Below are positions 1 through 11,387 of a stretch of DNA of 64,000 nt, in pieces (position 1 is the stretch's first letter; each line of letters starts with the position of its first letter). The notes under the pieces were generated by a model that saw nothing but the letters and a program-made list of their open reading frames with translations, was not told the origin of the DNA and ran no database searches. The position numbers and the translations under genes are program-made. This stretch comes from Sebastes aleutianus (lineage: Eukaryota > Chordata > Actinopteri > Perciformes > Sebastidae): contig CAKAKS010000039.1 in the NCBI GenBank assembly GCA_916700875.1, positions 10,857,544 through 10,921,543 on the forward strand. The letters are read 5' to 3'.

Positions 1-123
1 ACCAAGAATAACATCCGTCGAGGAAAGAATTTGAAAGACAAACTGGTACAAGCCGATTGTCTTTTTCAAAGACCTAAGACTAGCCTGACCCCTCTACCTG
101 ATGGCAATTACTTCTGGGTCTGA
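1..123 (+). repeat. Penelope-like element fragment, 3' end only (from the unit left of the window)
   Basis: This matches the last part of the fossil Penelope-like fragment found after most genes in the array (best read at 39284-39717). It starts inside the block, so the window begins in mid-unit and another array unit must lie to the left. Confidence 0.6.
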
Positions 124-1741
124 GTTGTGTTAAACCAGTGCTACTAGTTTGTAGAGAATAAGTGATATGTGAGAACGCCCTCTGGTGGAGTTAATAAACT
201 GCAGCCTGTGGTCATATGAGATCATGCTCTTAATAAATATCTACACAGTCTGATGCTGTAGCAGATTATATGAAGTCTAATTGGGACAAGTACTCTACGC
301 TTTTTTGTTTGTTTTGTAGTTTTTTGAGCTCATTCTAAAATCAGCAAATTTACTTTCATTTAAGACTTACTTTAAAAGTATTATACTTTAACTACTTTTA
401 CAAATAGAGAATCACAGAAAAGCCCATTAATCTACTGCTGTGGTCCAATCAGAAGGATTCTCCATCCGAGTTTTAAAATCTTATTTTAGATAAAGAAAAT
501 GAGAAAATGTGCTCAACATTTTGGAGAACAGCAGTGAAGTGCAGAGGGATTAGTTGCTATGATGGATCATAGACTGTATAGTGTATGGAGATAAATACTG
601 AAATGGTTACAGTCAGAATGACACATTGGCAGAGGTAGGAAGTATTACATTTACTTAGTCACTTTGTTTTAAGTAATTGTATAGCTATTTTTTTGCATGA
701 CCTAGAATCTTTCCAATCGACTGCAACAATATGGTGCATTTAACTTTCCCAACTCAGATCTAAGGCCACCTGAAACAGCTACAGCATTAGCATCAGTCAT
801 TTTCCATTGTGAAAGGAACAATTCACAAATTTTACTTTTAAACAGACTATATTTGTTGTACTGTATTTATCTTGACCCAAGAGAGTGAGAAAAAATACAC
901 GTTGCTGAGATGTTAAAAGGTTACAAATTATAAAATCAAAGACTGAGCTCAACTTTAGACTGATGGGATTGTTGTGTGGTGTTAAAGCCTTCTGGCGCAA
1001 TGTACAGTATGTTTTTGCACATCTACCACTCAACTGTTTTGTTTTCATTTTGTAGTAGGGTTGAAGGATTTCCTTTGATTTTAAAATGATTACTTCCTGG
1101 GAACATATCACTCTTTTCCTAATTATAAACCATCTGTGTTTTCTTAGACACACTATGGATTTTCCAGTCATGGAATGTAATTAAGGCCGACTACTCTCTC
1201 TGATTGAGAAGCTTTTTCTAAAATAAAATAAAGGGTTCTCTGATAGAAGTACTTTACTTTTTTTGAAACCTCAAAATCACAGAGAAGCCTATATTGTGTT
1301 CCAGTGACAAAAGATTTTCATCTCAGTTTATCTTTACTTTTTTTCCTCCTGTAATGTGATCAGTAAGAAATCTGTCAAAATGAAGAAAAGATAAACAGTT
1401 TGTAAAGCAGCAGAAAAGTGAAATTGCAGGATAAACAGTGAGCTGAACATTGGAGTGTTTGTGGGATTGTAGAGGGACTGTAAAGGAAGCGTTGTAGCCT
1501 CTTGATCAAAAAATACAGGATGTTCTTTAATATCTTGCACTGACCTCTTTTGTTGTGTTGTCTGTTTGTAGTTGTATGTTGTTTTGGCTGCTGCTGTAGA
1601 AAAAAGAGGAAGAAACAAAAAGTTAAAACTCCTCTTGTTCCAAAGCCATGTTCAGGTATTTCCCAAAGAGGCAATAAAGCCTCACCTACAGAGCTACACT
1701 GAGAGGAGGAGCAACACTGAAAGAGGAGAGCTGCATTTCAG
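124..1741. other. Unit 1 upstream flank, no gene
   Basis: AT-rich noncoding DNA repeated before every gene in the array. A stretch near 632-690 resembles one end of the teleost hAT-type MITE whose other half lies at 3815-4200. About 715-1046 is an optional segment of roughly 330 bp, present in units 1, 2, 4, 6 and 8 and cleanly missing in 3, 5, 7 and 9. The minus-strand open frames here have no domain and recur only because the DNA is duplicated. Confidence 0.6.
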
Positions 1742-1884
1742 GAAATGAAAGTGAACGTTTGTCTGAGTGACAGCAGAGCTGCAGTCGAGACAAGTCTCTG
1801 TGTTTCTCTCTAAAGAAACATTCAACTGAATCCAGCAGGTTTTTATCAACAACACAGCAGAATCTCTGCCAAACACTGGTGAGT
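1742..1884 (+). promoter_or_regulatory. Unit 1 IRF-type motif, noncoding first exon and splice donor
   Basis: GAAATGAAAGTGAAC at 1742-1756 has the spaced GAAA repeats of interferon-regulatory-factor sites. The last base of the second core is C in place of A. About 120 bases later CACTG|GTGAGT places a strong donor at 1879-1880. The matching acceptor is CAG at 5191-5193, after a pyrimidine-rich tract, giving a 3.3-kb first intron in the 5' UTR. The transcription start is not visible and there is no clear TATA box between the motif and the donor. The exon call rests on donor and acceptor being kept in every unit. Confidence 0.6.
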
Positions 1885-2453
1885 ACACTGACCTACAGAG
1901 ACTAAATACACTAACTGTCAAGATTTAGTTGAAACCAGAAACCACAACAAAGAAAACAGCAGATAAACTAGTCATGCTAAAAGCTAACTAGTGTAGATTA
2001 GATTCCTTTTGGTGTACAGTATCTGATTTAATGATTATAAAAGGCACCAAATTCACGTTTTACCACTTATAGCTGTTACACACTTTGGTAAACAGCCGTG
2101 AACTTCAAACCCTTTACTCTCAACTTCTCTGTTTCTGTAGCTGCTGTCTGCCTTTGTAAGCTGATCATATTTACTGTGTTTCAACAACCGGTATTAACTC
2201 AAAACTTCAGCTCTACTCAGACATGAAGTTCCTCAATATAGGCCTATATAACTGAAAAGCCATTATTAGAAAGAAAAAATGGAGCAACTTGGCTGTTATT
2301 AATGAACACAATATCTGATTACTGTAAACAAATAGTGGATGAAGAGTTTTGGTTTGTGTTCATTAAACTTGGAACTTGACCATCAATCAGAATCAAAAAC
2401 ATTTAATTGTGAGTTTGGCTGCATTTACATCAAAGGTGAAAGAAGTACTGAAA

Positions 2454-3814
2454 TATGGAGGACAGAAGCTGCCAAAATCAAAAATGAATTATTAAATTAC
2501 TCATTGAATGTACCAAAAATCATATTAAAAATAAATGCAGACATTAATTAATTGATGAAATGTGACAGAAATTGATATTTCTGTTTTAATTTGCATCTAT
2601 TGTATTTACTTTTGTATTAATTCCCCTATTTATCTACTCTTCTATTTAATTTTCCTTTTTTATTTATTTATATATTTTCATTTACTTAAATGTATTTGTT
2701 TATTTTTACATTTATTTTTAATCAGTTAAAAATCATTTTTAAATGTATTTATTCATTATTAAATGTATTTTTTAACGCATTGTTTTCCCTTTGCAATATT
2801 CCCCCTATTTATTTCCCCAAAGTTATTTATTTCTGTATTCTTTTCTTTATACAATTCCTTTTACATGTCTTTATGCATTTCTGCTTCACTATGTAAATGA
2901 GTGGGCTGTCATTCAACATGTGTCATCATGGGGTCAACTTGAGTGCATAGATTGACTGTACAAGGCGAGCTAGCTAACGAGCTAACGCTGTCTGCTTATC
3001 AACTCCAGTCTTCATCCCCGGCTCCATACGGTGGGTTGTCAGTCTGCAGCTGGTTGCATTGTCCGACTGGTACAGGTGTGCAGACCAACCAACTGAAGCT
3101 TAACTGTTTAACTCTTTTGCGGACCCCCAAGGTTGAGCTTGTTCAGAGTGAGAACCTCCAGGCCGAAGCCGCCAAGCCCGTTCTCTCCATTGTAGTGTAC
3201 TGTACGTAGCCGGAGATGAAGACTGGAGTTGATAAGCAGACAGAGTTAGCTAGCTAGCATGCTAACATGTACAGTATAGTCAATCAATGCACTGTGATGT
3301 AGATCAACCAATAGGCGAAAAGTTGACCCCATGACTCAAGTTGAATGACAGCCCCCTCATTTGTATAATGAAGCAGAATTGCATTAAGAAATGTAAAAAA
3401 AGAAACGTCTAAAAAAAAGAATACTGAAATAAATAAGTTTGGGGAAATAATAGGGGAAACTTGCAAAGGAAAAATAATGTATAAATACATAAATACATAA
3501 ATTAATTAATAATTAATAAAAACATTTAATAATATATTTTAATTTAATAAAAAATAAATGCAGATTAAATGAATAAATATAAGTTAATAAAAAAATAATA
3601 AAAGTGAAAATTAGAAGAGTAGATAAATAGGGGAATTAATACAAAGATAAATGAATAAAGCAAATTAAAACAATTTATTTTACAATTCATCAATTAATTA
3701 ATGCCTACACTTATTTTTTATATTATTTTGGTACATTTAATGACATATTAATTTATTTATAGAGTAATTTACTCATTTATTTATTTTTGATTTTGACAGG
3801 TTCGGCCCTCCATA
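2454..3814. repeat. Long inverted-repeat (foldback) element in intron 1 of unit 1
   Basis: The left side (2454 to about 3023) recurs in reverse complement at about 3207-3814. Outer ends are TATGGAGG and CCTCCATA. The inner part of the arms, around 2990-3020 against 3210-3240, is nearly perfect. A loop of about 180 bp lies between. The arms are AT-rich and imperfect. Element class is not recognised. It carries short open frames without domains. Confidence 0.7.
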
Positions 3815-4200
3815 CTGAGATCTTTTACTTGAGTAAAAGTAGTAATACCACAGTTCAGAAATACACTGTTACAAGTAAAAGTCATGCATTCAAAATATTA
3901 CTTCAGTAAAAGTGCTAAAGTATAAATATCAAAATATACTAAAGTACTAAAAGTTAAAAGTACTCATTTTGCTGAAAGGCTCATTTCAGAAATATTTATA
4001 TATTATGTTATTGGATCATTATTATCGATGCATTAATGTGTTCATCACTTTAATATTGCAGCTGGTAAAGGTGGAGCTCATTTTAACAACTTTACATATT
4101 GCTGGGTAGCTTAGTCCAAAATAAATACATCATAATATTAGTTGACTTAAATTTTGTATTATAATCAGAATCTTGTAACTAAAAGTATTAAATTAATGTA
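3815..4200. mobile_element. hAT-type MITE fragment in intron 1 of unit 1
   Basis: Repeated AGTAAAAGTA / TACTTTTACT phrases followed by a GGTAAAGGTGGAGCTCATTT core match, from memory, a very common nonautonomous hAT-type element of teleosts. Only about half is present and terminal repeats are not both visible. It abuts the foldback element and travels with it in units 1, 2, 4, 6, 7 and 8. Confidence 0.55.
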
Positions 4201-4274
4201 GGCTTATGTAAAGTTTGTGTGTCTTTGATTTGTCTTATTATACATGCTTTTCATTTCGCATAAACGTGTGTAGG

Positions 4275-4941
4275 TTAAAGTGGCAGTAGGCAGTATATTT
4301 TTGGCATAATTTGGCAAAAAATTCCATAATAACCTTTCAGCATATTGTAATTCAAGTGTTCTAAGTAACTAGATAACTAGGCTTCTGCTCCTCCTCATGG
4401 CTCTGTTTTCAGACTTTAAAAAATCTAGCCGTGACGGGAGACATTGACCAATCACAGGTCATTTCATTGAGAGAGCGTTCCTATTGGCTGTGCTCCGGTC
4501 ATGTGACCAGAACTTGGCCTTCCTTCAACAGATTTTACGATGGCGGTCGTGTCACAAACTTTCACATTTTACAGCTAAACCGTGCACTACAAGATGATTC
4601 TGAAAACATTTGAGGCGAGAAATAAGCATTAACGTAACATAATATTGATTCATATTTGACCAGCGCTGCCTAGTTTGACCATTTGATCAGAGTTTACGAG
4701 TGATTGACAGCCGGCTCTCATAGACAGCAGCTGGACAGCAGACCTCAGATCAGCTCTTACTGCTTGTTTTCCTCCGGTCTGTGAAATCTTGCAGATGCCG
4801 TAAGGAGCACCGGAGGACACAGAGGCACATGATTTTTTTCAGGTTACCTGTTTCATGTACTACTGTCAGGATATAGCGACCGTTTTATAAAAATAACTTT
4901 TTTAACAATATTTGCTCCGATCTCACCTACTTCAGCTTTAA
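4275..4941. mobile_element. TTAA-flanked MITE, unique to unit 1
   Basis: About 660 bp sits between two TTAA copies (4275-4278 and 4938-4941). The other full introns read GGTTAATGC here with a single TTAA (unit 2 near 13187-13195), so the paralogous empty site is visible. Ends are imperfect inverted repeats (AGTGGCAGTAGGC against the complement of CACCTACTTCAGCT). It is less AT-rich than its surroundings. The TTAA target suggests a piggyBac-type mover, but the class is not proven. Confidence 0.75.
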
Positions 4942-5202
4942 TGCTTGCTAATTTATTAATAATTACACTGGCAACATTACCTGACACTGAATAGATGCCA
5001 TCAAATTCATTGACGACTACAGCACATATTTGCGTTACACCATTTTTTAAATAAATATGGCCCTCAGTTGGATGCAATATAACAGCATTCAGAATGACTC
5101 TCTTTATATTCCACTAACCATAATTTGATTTTATTAAACAAATAAGTAAAAGATAGGTAATTACAGTTTTGTTTTTCACTCTTTTGTCCTCAGAGTGTAG
5201 AT

Positions 5203-6828
5203 ATGTCTGCTGCCAGCTGTCTGCTGACTGAAGATCAGTTTCTGTGCTCCATCTGTCTGGATGTGTTCACTGATCCAGTCGCCATACCATGTGGCCACAA
5301 CTTCTGTAAAACCTGCATCACTGAACACTGGGATATTAATGTCCTATGCCAGTGTCCCAACTGTAAAGAGGTTTTCAACACTAGACCTGAGCTGCGGGTC
5401 AATACTTTCATCTCTGAGATGGCTGCTCAGTTCAGACAGTCAGCTCAACAGAAAGCCAGCAGCAGCAGCTCAGAGCAACAAGCTCCCAAACCAGGAGAAG
5501 TTCCCTGTGATGTCTGCACTGGAACCAAACTGAAGGCCCTGAAGTCCTGCCTGGTGTGTCTGGCCTCCTACTGTGAGACTCACCTGGAGCCTCATCTGAC
5601 AGCTTCACGTCTGAAAAGACATCAGCTGATCGACCCTGTGGAGGACCTGGAAGGCAGGATGTGTACAAAGCACGATAAACTGCTGGAGCTGTTCTGTAAG
5701 ACCGACCAGATGTGTGTCTGCATGCTCTGCACTATTTCAGACCACAAGACACATGATGTTGTTCCTCTGAAAGAAGGATATGATGGAAAGAAGGCCGAGC
5801 TGGAGGCTGAAATTCAGCAGATGATCCAGAAGAGACGGCTGAAGATTCAAGAGATGAAACACTCAGTGGGGCTCAGTAAGGAAGATGCAGACAGAGAGAT
5901 AGCAGATGGTGTTCAGGTCTTCACCGCTCTGAAGGAGTCTGTTGAGAGAAGCCAGGCCGAGCTCATCAACACGATCAAAGAGAAGCAGAGAAAGACAGAA
6001 AAACAGGCTCAGGGCTTCATCAAAGAGCTGGAACAGGAGATCTCTGAGCTGAAGAAGAGAAGCACTGAGGTGGAGCAACTCTTACTCTCTGAAGACCACC
6101 TCCACCTCCTCCAAAGCTTCACGTCCCTGAACGCTCTACCCACCAAAAACTGGACAGAAGTCAGCGTCCGTCCATCTTCGTATGAGGGGACTGTGGTGAG
6201 AGCTGTGAATCAGCTGGAGGAGACGTTCAGTAAACAGATGAAGAAGCTGTTTGAAGCCGAGCTGAAGAGGGTCCAGCAGTCTGCAGTGGATGTGACACTT
6301 GATCCTGATACAGCAAATCCCAAACTCATCCTGTCTGATGATGGAAAACAAGTAAACTATGGTGGTGTAAAGAAGAATCTCCCAAACAACCCAGAGAGAT
6401 TTGATTATTGTCCCTGTGTCTTGGCAAAGCAGAGTTTCTCTTCAGGAAGGTTTTACTACGAGGTTCAGGTTAAAGGGAATACTGAGTGGGCTTTAGGAGT
6501 GGCCAGAGAGTCGATCAACAGGAAGGGACAAATCATACTATCTCCTCAGAATGGTTACTGGACAATATGGTTGAGGAATAAAAATGAGTACTACACTTGT
6601 GCTGGCCCTTCAGTCCGTCTCTCTCTGAAGTCTCAGCCTGAGAAGGTGGGGGTGTTTGTGGATTATGAGGACGGTCTGGTCTCCTTTTATGATGTTGATG
6701 CTGCAGCTCTTATCTACTCCTTCACTGGCTGCTCCTTCACTGAGAAACTCGACCCATTCTTTGGTCCTAACTATGGAGGTAAAAACTCTGCCCCTCTGAT
6801 CATCTCTCCTGTCAATCACACTGAGTAG
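5203..6828 (+). CDS. TRIM-type E3 ubiquitin ligase, btr-like, copy 1 (541 aa)
   Basis: Predicted cytoplasmic E3 ligase of RING - B-box - coiled coil - PRY/SPRY type. The RING zinc ligands are C15, C18, C30, H32, C35, C38, C51 and C54. B-box 1 covers about 102-140 (C102, C105, C116, C119, C124, H127, H131, H140). B-box 2 has C154, H157, C165, D168, C173, C176, H181 and H184. The Glu/Lys/Gln-rich coiled coil is about 195-355, and PRY-SPRY runs from VTLDP at 364 to the end. A run of five Ser from AGC repeats links RING to B-box 1. The ATG lies 9 bases after a CAG acceptor (5193), and the whole protein is in one exon. AATAAA signals lie at 6859 and 7228. Compared with other copies it has D517 where they have Tyr, and F342/F350 for Leu. 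Family knowledge: the RING recruits E2, the coiled coil dimerises antiparallel, SPRY binds targets. Targets are unknown. Confidence 0.95.
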   Translation: MSAASCLLTEDQFLCSICLDVFTDPVAIPCGHNFCKTCITEHWDINVLCQCPNCKEVFNTRPELRVNTFISEMAAQFRQSAQQKASSSSSEQQAPKPGEVPCDVCTGTKLKALKSCLVCLASYCETHLEPHLTASRLKRHQLIDPVEDLEGRMCTKHDKLLELFCKTDQMCVCMLCTISDHKTHDVVPLKEGYDGKKAELEAEIQQMIQKRRLKIQEMKHSVGLSKEDADREIADGVQVFTALKESVERSQAELINTIKEKQRKTEKQAQGFIKELEQEISELKKRSTEVEQLLLSEDHLHLLQSFTSLNALPTKNWTEVSVRPSSYEGTVVRAVNQLEETFSKQMKKLFEAELKRVQQSAVDVTLDPDTANPKLILSDDGKQVNYGGVKKNLPNNPERFDYCPCVLAKQSFSSGRFYYEVQVKGNTEWALGVARESINRKGQIILSPQNGYWTIWLRNKNEYYTCAGPSVRLSLKSQPEKVGVFVDYEDGLVSFYDVDAAALIYSFTGCSFTEKLDPFFGPNYGGKNSAPLIISPVNHTE

Positions 6829-7977
6829 AACAACCAAAGATTCACTTTCATTTGATGTAATAAATGTGTATTTATTGGTGATATACAATTTATACATTGT
6901 TGTTTTTACAGATTTTTTCTTTTATCCCGAGAATGTTTTTATTTGTCACATTGCTACTTATTACTATAACACACAGATTCTACCACACTGCTTGATATTA
7001 TCTAATGTAGTCTAATTTATTCTAATAACTGCATTACCTGCCTTCAAGACTGTTTAATCATCAAAAAAGATGTTTGCAGAAATCAGAAGCATTTGTACGT
7101 GTCAAATTCAAATTGTTTGTTATCTTATCATTGTGTATATAAGAAATGTTGCATTCTGGCAGAAATGACTTAAAAGCAGTTTATGAATAAGACAAATGTA
7201 ATTTGCTTTTCTCTCTTTTTCTTTTTAAATAAACAAAAGCAAACTAAAGTTTTCATTGTGTCTGATTAAGTTATTTTGTTTTTGATTGATATCAAAGTTG
7301 AAAAAACAGCTGATGGTGTTTCTATAATGACACCAAATAATGTGATTAAAAACACCATCAGCTGTTCTCAGACTGACTTCAGTTGATGAGCTCCAACACC
7401 CATCACATTGAGAAAGTTGGTAGTGTAAGATAATGTAGTGCTGGGGCTTGCCACTGAAAATGGTGTCTGAGCCATTGAACTCAGTTTCCCAGGATCCTTG
7501 AGCCCTGAACTCCGCTCATGGACTCAACGTTTACAGTAACTATAGGCTACTGTAGCCCATGACCCATGACATCACCAGGTCGACAAATCCGCAGCGTCAG
7601 GTATTCTCTCTTTCTCTTTTTGGTCTCTCTCTTTTCTCTTCACCTCGGCTCTGCTCTCCACACTGGTGGAGCTCTGAGCACCGTGCAGTCTGCTTGGAGC
7701 AGACACATCAGACTCCTTTCCCCTCGCAGGGATGCAAGAGTCTGTCTGAAAACATGCCTGTTAAGTACGCTCTGCTAACAGAGAGCAAACAAGTTTAATA
7801 GCGGCTACGGCACAGTCTGCCCGCTGACGGTAAAACCAACGGAGCAAAGAAGCCAGTTTAGCGCCAACCTAACTGGACCCTGCAAGGAAACAAAGACTGA
7901 AGCGACCGGTTTCCTTCAATCTGCACCATCTCAACGCAGCACAGCAAAGACATTGCATTCTCATGGTACTAGCTAAC
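6829..7977. other. Unit 1 3' UTR and spacer
   Basis: Contains AATAAA at 6859-6864 (31 bases after the stop) and a second at 7228-7233 followed by a GT-rich stretch, then the hairpin at 7305-7366. From about 7440 comes a spacer block with a CT-rich tract. Two overlapping frames (7559-7798 and 7566-7778) stay open, but they show no recognised domain and I do not call them genes. Confidence 0.6.
7305..7366. repeat. 17-bp perfect-stem hairpin after gene 1
   Basis: AACAGCTGATGGTGTTT (7305-7321) and its exact reverse complement (7350-7366) flank a 28-base loop. It is kept complete in units 1-5 and 8, with one mismatch in unit 5. The stem does not extend beyond 17 bp. It could be a tiny palindromic MITE, a 3'-end processing or pausing structure, or a small-RNA precursor. 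Nothing here decides between them. Confidence 0.8.
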
Positions 7978-8416
7978 AAGCATTAAAGATGCCATCCCAT
8001 TGAGTCAATTCCAAAGATGACAGAGAATTTGTGACACAAAGGAATCTTTTGATAACCAAGTGAGCATAATGAAGTAACGTTTTAAACAAAGAGGATATGA
8101 AGATAAATGTCTAGATGCAGCCTTACAACAGGTGACAACAAAACCACAAGGGGATAGAAAGACAACAAACAAACCAAGTGCTGTCTGTGTTTTAAATGTT
8201 ACTGATAGATCAAATTAAATAAAACATTCTATCAGAAAGCATTGGCACATTATTTCTAGTGACGCTAAAATCGGTCAGTTATTTAATACACCATCAAGAA
8301 TAACATTCCGTCGAGGAAAGAATTTGAAAGACAAACTGGTACACGCCAATTGTCTTTTTCAAAGACCTAAGACTAGCCTGACCCCTCTACCTGATGGCAA
8401 TTACTTCTGGGTCTGA
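7978..8416 (+). repeat. Penelope-like element fragment, spacer 1-2
   Basis: Same block as 39284-39717 but with stop codons and frame breaks. It encodes remnants of the region between the reverse transcriptase and the GIY-YIG nuclease of a Penelope-like retroelement. It is a fossil copied along with each unit. Confidence 0.6.
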
Positions 8417-10661
8417 GTTGTGTTAAATCAGTGCTACTAGTTTGTAGAGAATAAGTGATATGTGAGAACGCCCTCTGGTGGAGTTAATAAACTGCAGCCT
8501 GTGGTCATATGAGGTCATGCTCTTAATAAATATCTACACAGTCTGATGCTGGAGCAGATTATATGAAGTCTAATTGGTACAAGTACTCTACGCTTTTCTG
8601 TTTTTTTTTTGTAGTTTTTTGAGCTCATTCTAAAATCAGCAACTTTACTTTCATTTAAGACTTACTTTAAAAGTATTGTACTTTAACTACTTTTACAAAT
8701 AGAGAATCACAGAAAAGCCCATTAATCTACTGCTGTGGTCCAATCAGAAGGATTCTCCATCCGAGTTTTAAAATCTTATTTTAGATAAAGAAAATGAGAA
8801 AATGTGCTCAACATTTTGGAGAACAGCAGTGAAGTGCAGAGGGATTAGTTGTTATGATGGATCATAGACTGTATAGTGTATGGAGATAAATACTGAAATG
8901 GTTACAGTCAGAATGACACATTGGCAGAGGTCGGAAGTATTACATTTACTTAGTCACTTTTTTTAAGTAATTATATGGCAAATTGTTTGCATGACCTAGA
9001 ATCTTTCCAATCGACTGCAACAATATGATGCATTTAACTTTCCTAACTCAGATCTAAGGCCACCTGAAACAGCTACAGCATTAGCATCAGTCATTTTCCA
9101 TTGTGAAAGGAACAATTCACAAGTTTTACTTTTAAACAGACTATATTTGTTGTACTGTATTTATCTTGACCCAAGAGAGTGAGAAAAAATACACGTTGCT
9201 GAGATGTTAAAAGGTTACAAATTATAAAATCAAAGACTGAGCTCAACTTTAGACTGATGGGATTGTTGTGTGGTGTTAAAGTCTTCTGACACAATGTACA
9301 GTATGTTTTTGCACATCTACCACTCAACTGTTTTGTTTTCATTTTGTAGTAGCGTTGAAGGATTTCCTTTGATTTTAAAATGATTACTTCCTGGGAACAT
9401 ATCACTCTTTTCCTAATTATAAACCATCTGTGTTTTCTTAGACACACTATGGATTTTCCAGTCGTGGAATGTAATTAAGGCCGACTACTCTTTCTGATTG
9501 AGGAGCTTTTTCTAAAATAACGTAAAGGGTTCTCTGATAGAAGTACTTTACTTTTTTGAAACCTCAAAATCACAGAGAAGCCTACATTGTGTTCCAGTGA
9601 CAAAAGATTTTCATCTCAGTTTTTCTTTAAAGGGACTATTTGTAACTTTCAGTTAGCGCTTGCTCGCTCTAAATATACCTGAACGAGCATCGCTCAAAAA
9701 AGTGAGGCGACACACGTCAGCTAAAACCACTATATCACTCTATATTTCAGCTGCTTGGCAGTAATGTTAGCTGACCAGACGAAGGTCTCTCCATGAACAT
9801 GATTTAGATCTGATCCTAGTGTTGGTTTTTCCTGCCTAAGTGCAGGCTGAAGCAGCGGGGCTCTACTCTGTCTCCCTGCTCTCTCCGCCCGCAGCCGGAG
9901 AGAGCAGAGGAGACACCGGCACCCGGTCGGTAACGAGAGGGTAACGTAACTCTCTGAAGACTCCGTCACTTCACAAGACACGGGAAAGCTCTGTTGGTCT
10001 GGAGGAACTGCAGCATTTATTTCTGCACAAACGTCCCCTGTTCATTCACTAGATATTCTCAGAGCTAAACTAACTCTTCTGCAGTGTGTAGTGAGCGCGC
10101 GTTCACGTCTAGAGGTTGAGCGCGCATTCTGAGTGAAGGAGAGCAGGCAGCGGAGACGAGTCTCCAGCCACACGCGAGCGCGCATATGCGAACGCGCATG
10201 TGTGGCGACCCGCTACATTTATACGCTTAAAAAGTTACAAATAGTCCCTTTAATTTTTTTCTCCTGTATTGTGATCAGTGAGAAATCTGTCACATGAAGA
10301 AAAGATGGTGAACACTTTGTAAAGCAGCAGAAAAGTGAAATTGCAGGATAAACAGTAAGCTGAACATTGGAGTGTTTGTGGGATTGTAGAGGGACTGTAG
10401 AGGAAGCGTTGTAGCCTGTTGATCAAAACATACAGGATGTTCTTGAATATCTTGCACTGACCTCTTTTGTTATGTTGTCTGTTTGTATTTGTATGTTGTT
10501 TTGGCTGCTGTTTACTTCCACTGGAGAAAGAAAGAAGAAGAAACAAAAAGTAAAAAAATTCATCTTGTTCCAAAGCCATGTCAAGGTATTTAAAAAAAGC
10601 CTCACTGACAGAGCTCCACTGAGAGGAGGAGCAACACTGAAAGAGGAGAGCTGCATTTGAG
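8417..10661. other. Unit 2 upstream flank, no gene
   Basis: Same upstream flank as unit 1, including the optional segment (about 9008-9340) and the partial hAT-type end near 8929. It is enlarged by the MITE at 9627-10253, which lies 0.4 kb before the IRF-type motif. The minus-strand frame at 10250-10840 spans the promoter and has no domain. Confidence 0.6.
9627..10253. mobile_element. MITE with 23-bp terminal inverted repeats, unique to unit 2
   Basis: Starts TTAAAGGGACTATTTGTAAC and ends in its reverse complement; 23 bp match exactly. The interior is CpG- and GC-rich, unlike the AT-rich flank, and has no transposase. Other units read TTCTTTACTTTT at the same place, so the insertion is specific to this unit. 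The target duplication is ambiguous (TTA, TTTA or TTAA), so either PIF/Harbinger or a TTAA-using family is possible. Confidence 0.8.
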
Positions 10662-10803
10662 GAAATGAAAGTGAAAGTTTGTCTGAGCCACAGCAGAGCT
10701 GCAGTCGAGACAAGCCTCGTGTTTCTCTCTAAAGAAACATTCAACTGAATCCAGCAAGTTTTTATCAACAACACAGCAGAATCTCTGCCAAACACTGGTG
10801 AGT
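10662..10803 (+). promoter_or_regulatory. Unit 2 IRF-type motif, noncoding first exon and donor
   Basis: GAAATGAAAGTGAAAG at 10662-10677 contains an exact GAAA-NN-GAAA core (10667-10676). The donor GTGAGT begins at 10798. It splices in prediction to the acceptor AG at 13473-13474. Confidence 0.62.
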
Positions 10804-11387
10804 ACACTGACCTACAGAGACTAAATACACTAACTGTCAAGATTTAGTAGAAACCAGAAACCACAACAAAGAATAAAACAGCAGATAAACTAGTCATGCT
10901 AAAAGCTAACTAGTGTAGATTAGATTCCTTTTGGAGTACAGTATCTGATTTAATGATTATAAAAGGTACCACATTTAGGTTTTACCACTTATAGCTGTTA
11001 CACACTTTGGTAAACAGCCGTGAACTTCAAACCCTTTCCTCTCAACTTCTCTGTTTCTGTAGCTGCTGTCTGCCTTTGTAAGCTGATCATATTTACTGTG
11101 TTTCAACAACCGGTATTAACTCAAAACTTCAGCTCTACTCAGACAGGAAGTTCCTCAATATAGGCCTATATAACTGAAAAGCCATTATTAGAAAGAAAAA
11201 ATGGAGCAATTTGGCTGTTATTAATGAACACAATATCTGATTACTGTAAACAAATAGTGGATGAAGAGTTTTGGTTTGTGTTCATTAAACTTGGAACTTG
11301 ACCATCAATCAGAATCACGACAGGCTGCAAAAACATTTAATTGTGAGTTTGGCCGCATTTAAATCAAAGGTGAAAGAAGTACTGAAA

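Noticed and set aside
2690..2896. Hydrophobic Phe/Ile-rich frame in intron 1, repeated in other units
   Set aside because: It is a translation of the AT-rich arm of the foldback element; the composition explains the apparent membrane segment.
5203..6828. Naming the genes finTRIM (ftr) or TRIM25
   Set aside because: All are RING/B-box/coiled-coil/SPRY families, but the LLTEDQFLCSICLDVFTDPV start looks closer to the bloodthirsty-related group as I remember it. Without a search I give no gene symbol.
10250..10840. 196-codon minus-strand frame, with shorter versions before every gene
   Set aside because: It lies antisense across the promoter and first exon, has no recognised domain, and is cut differently in each unit. 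Its recurrence is explained by duplication.
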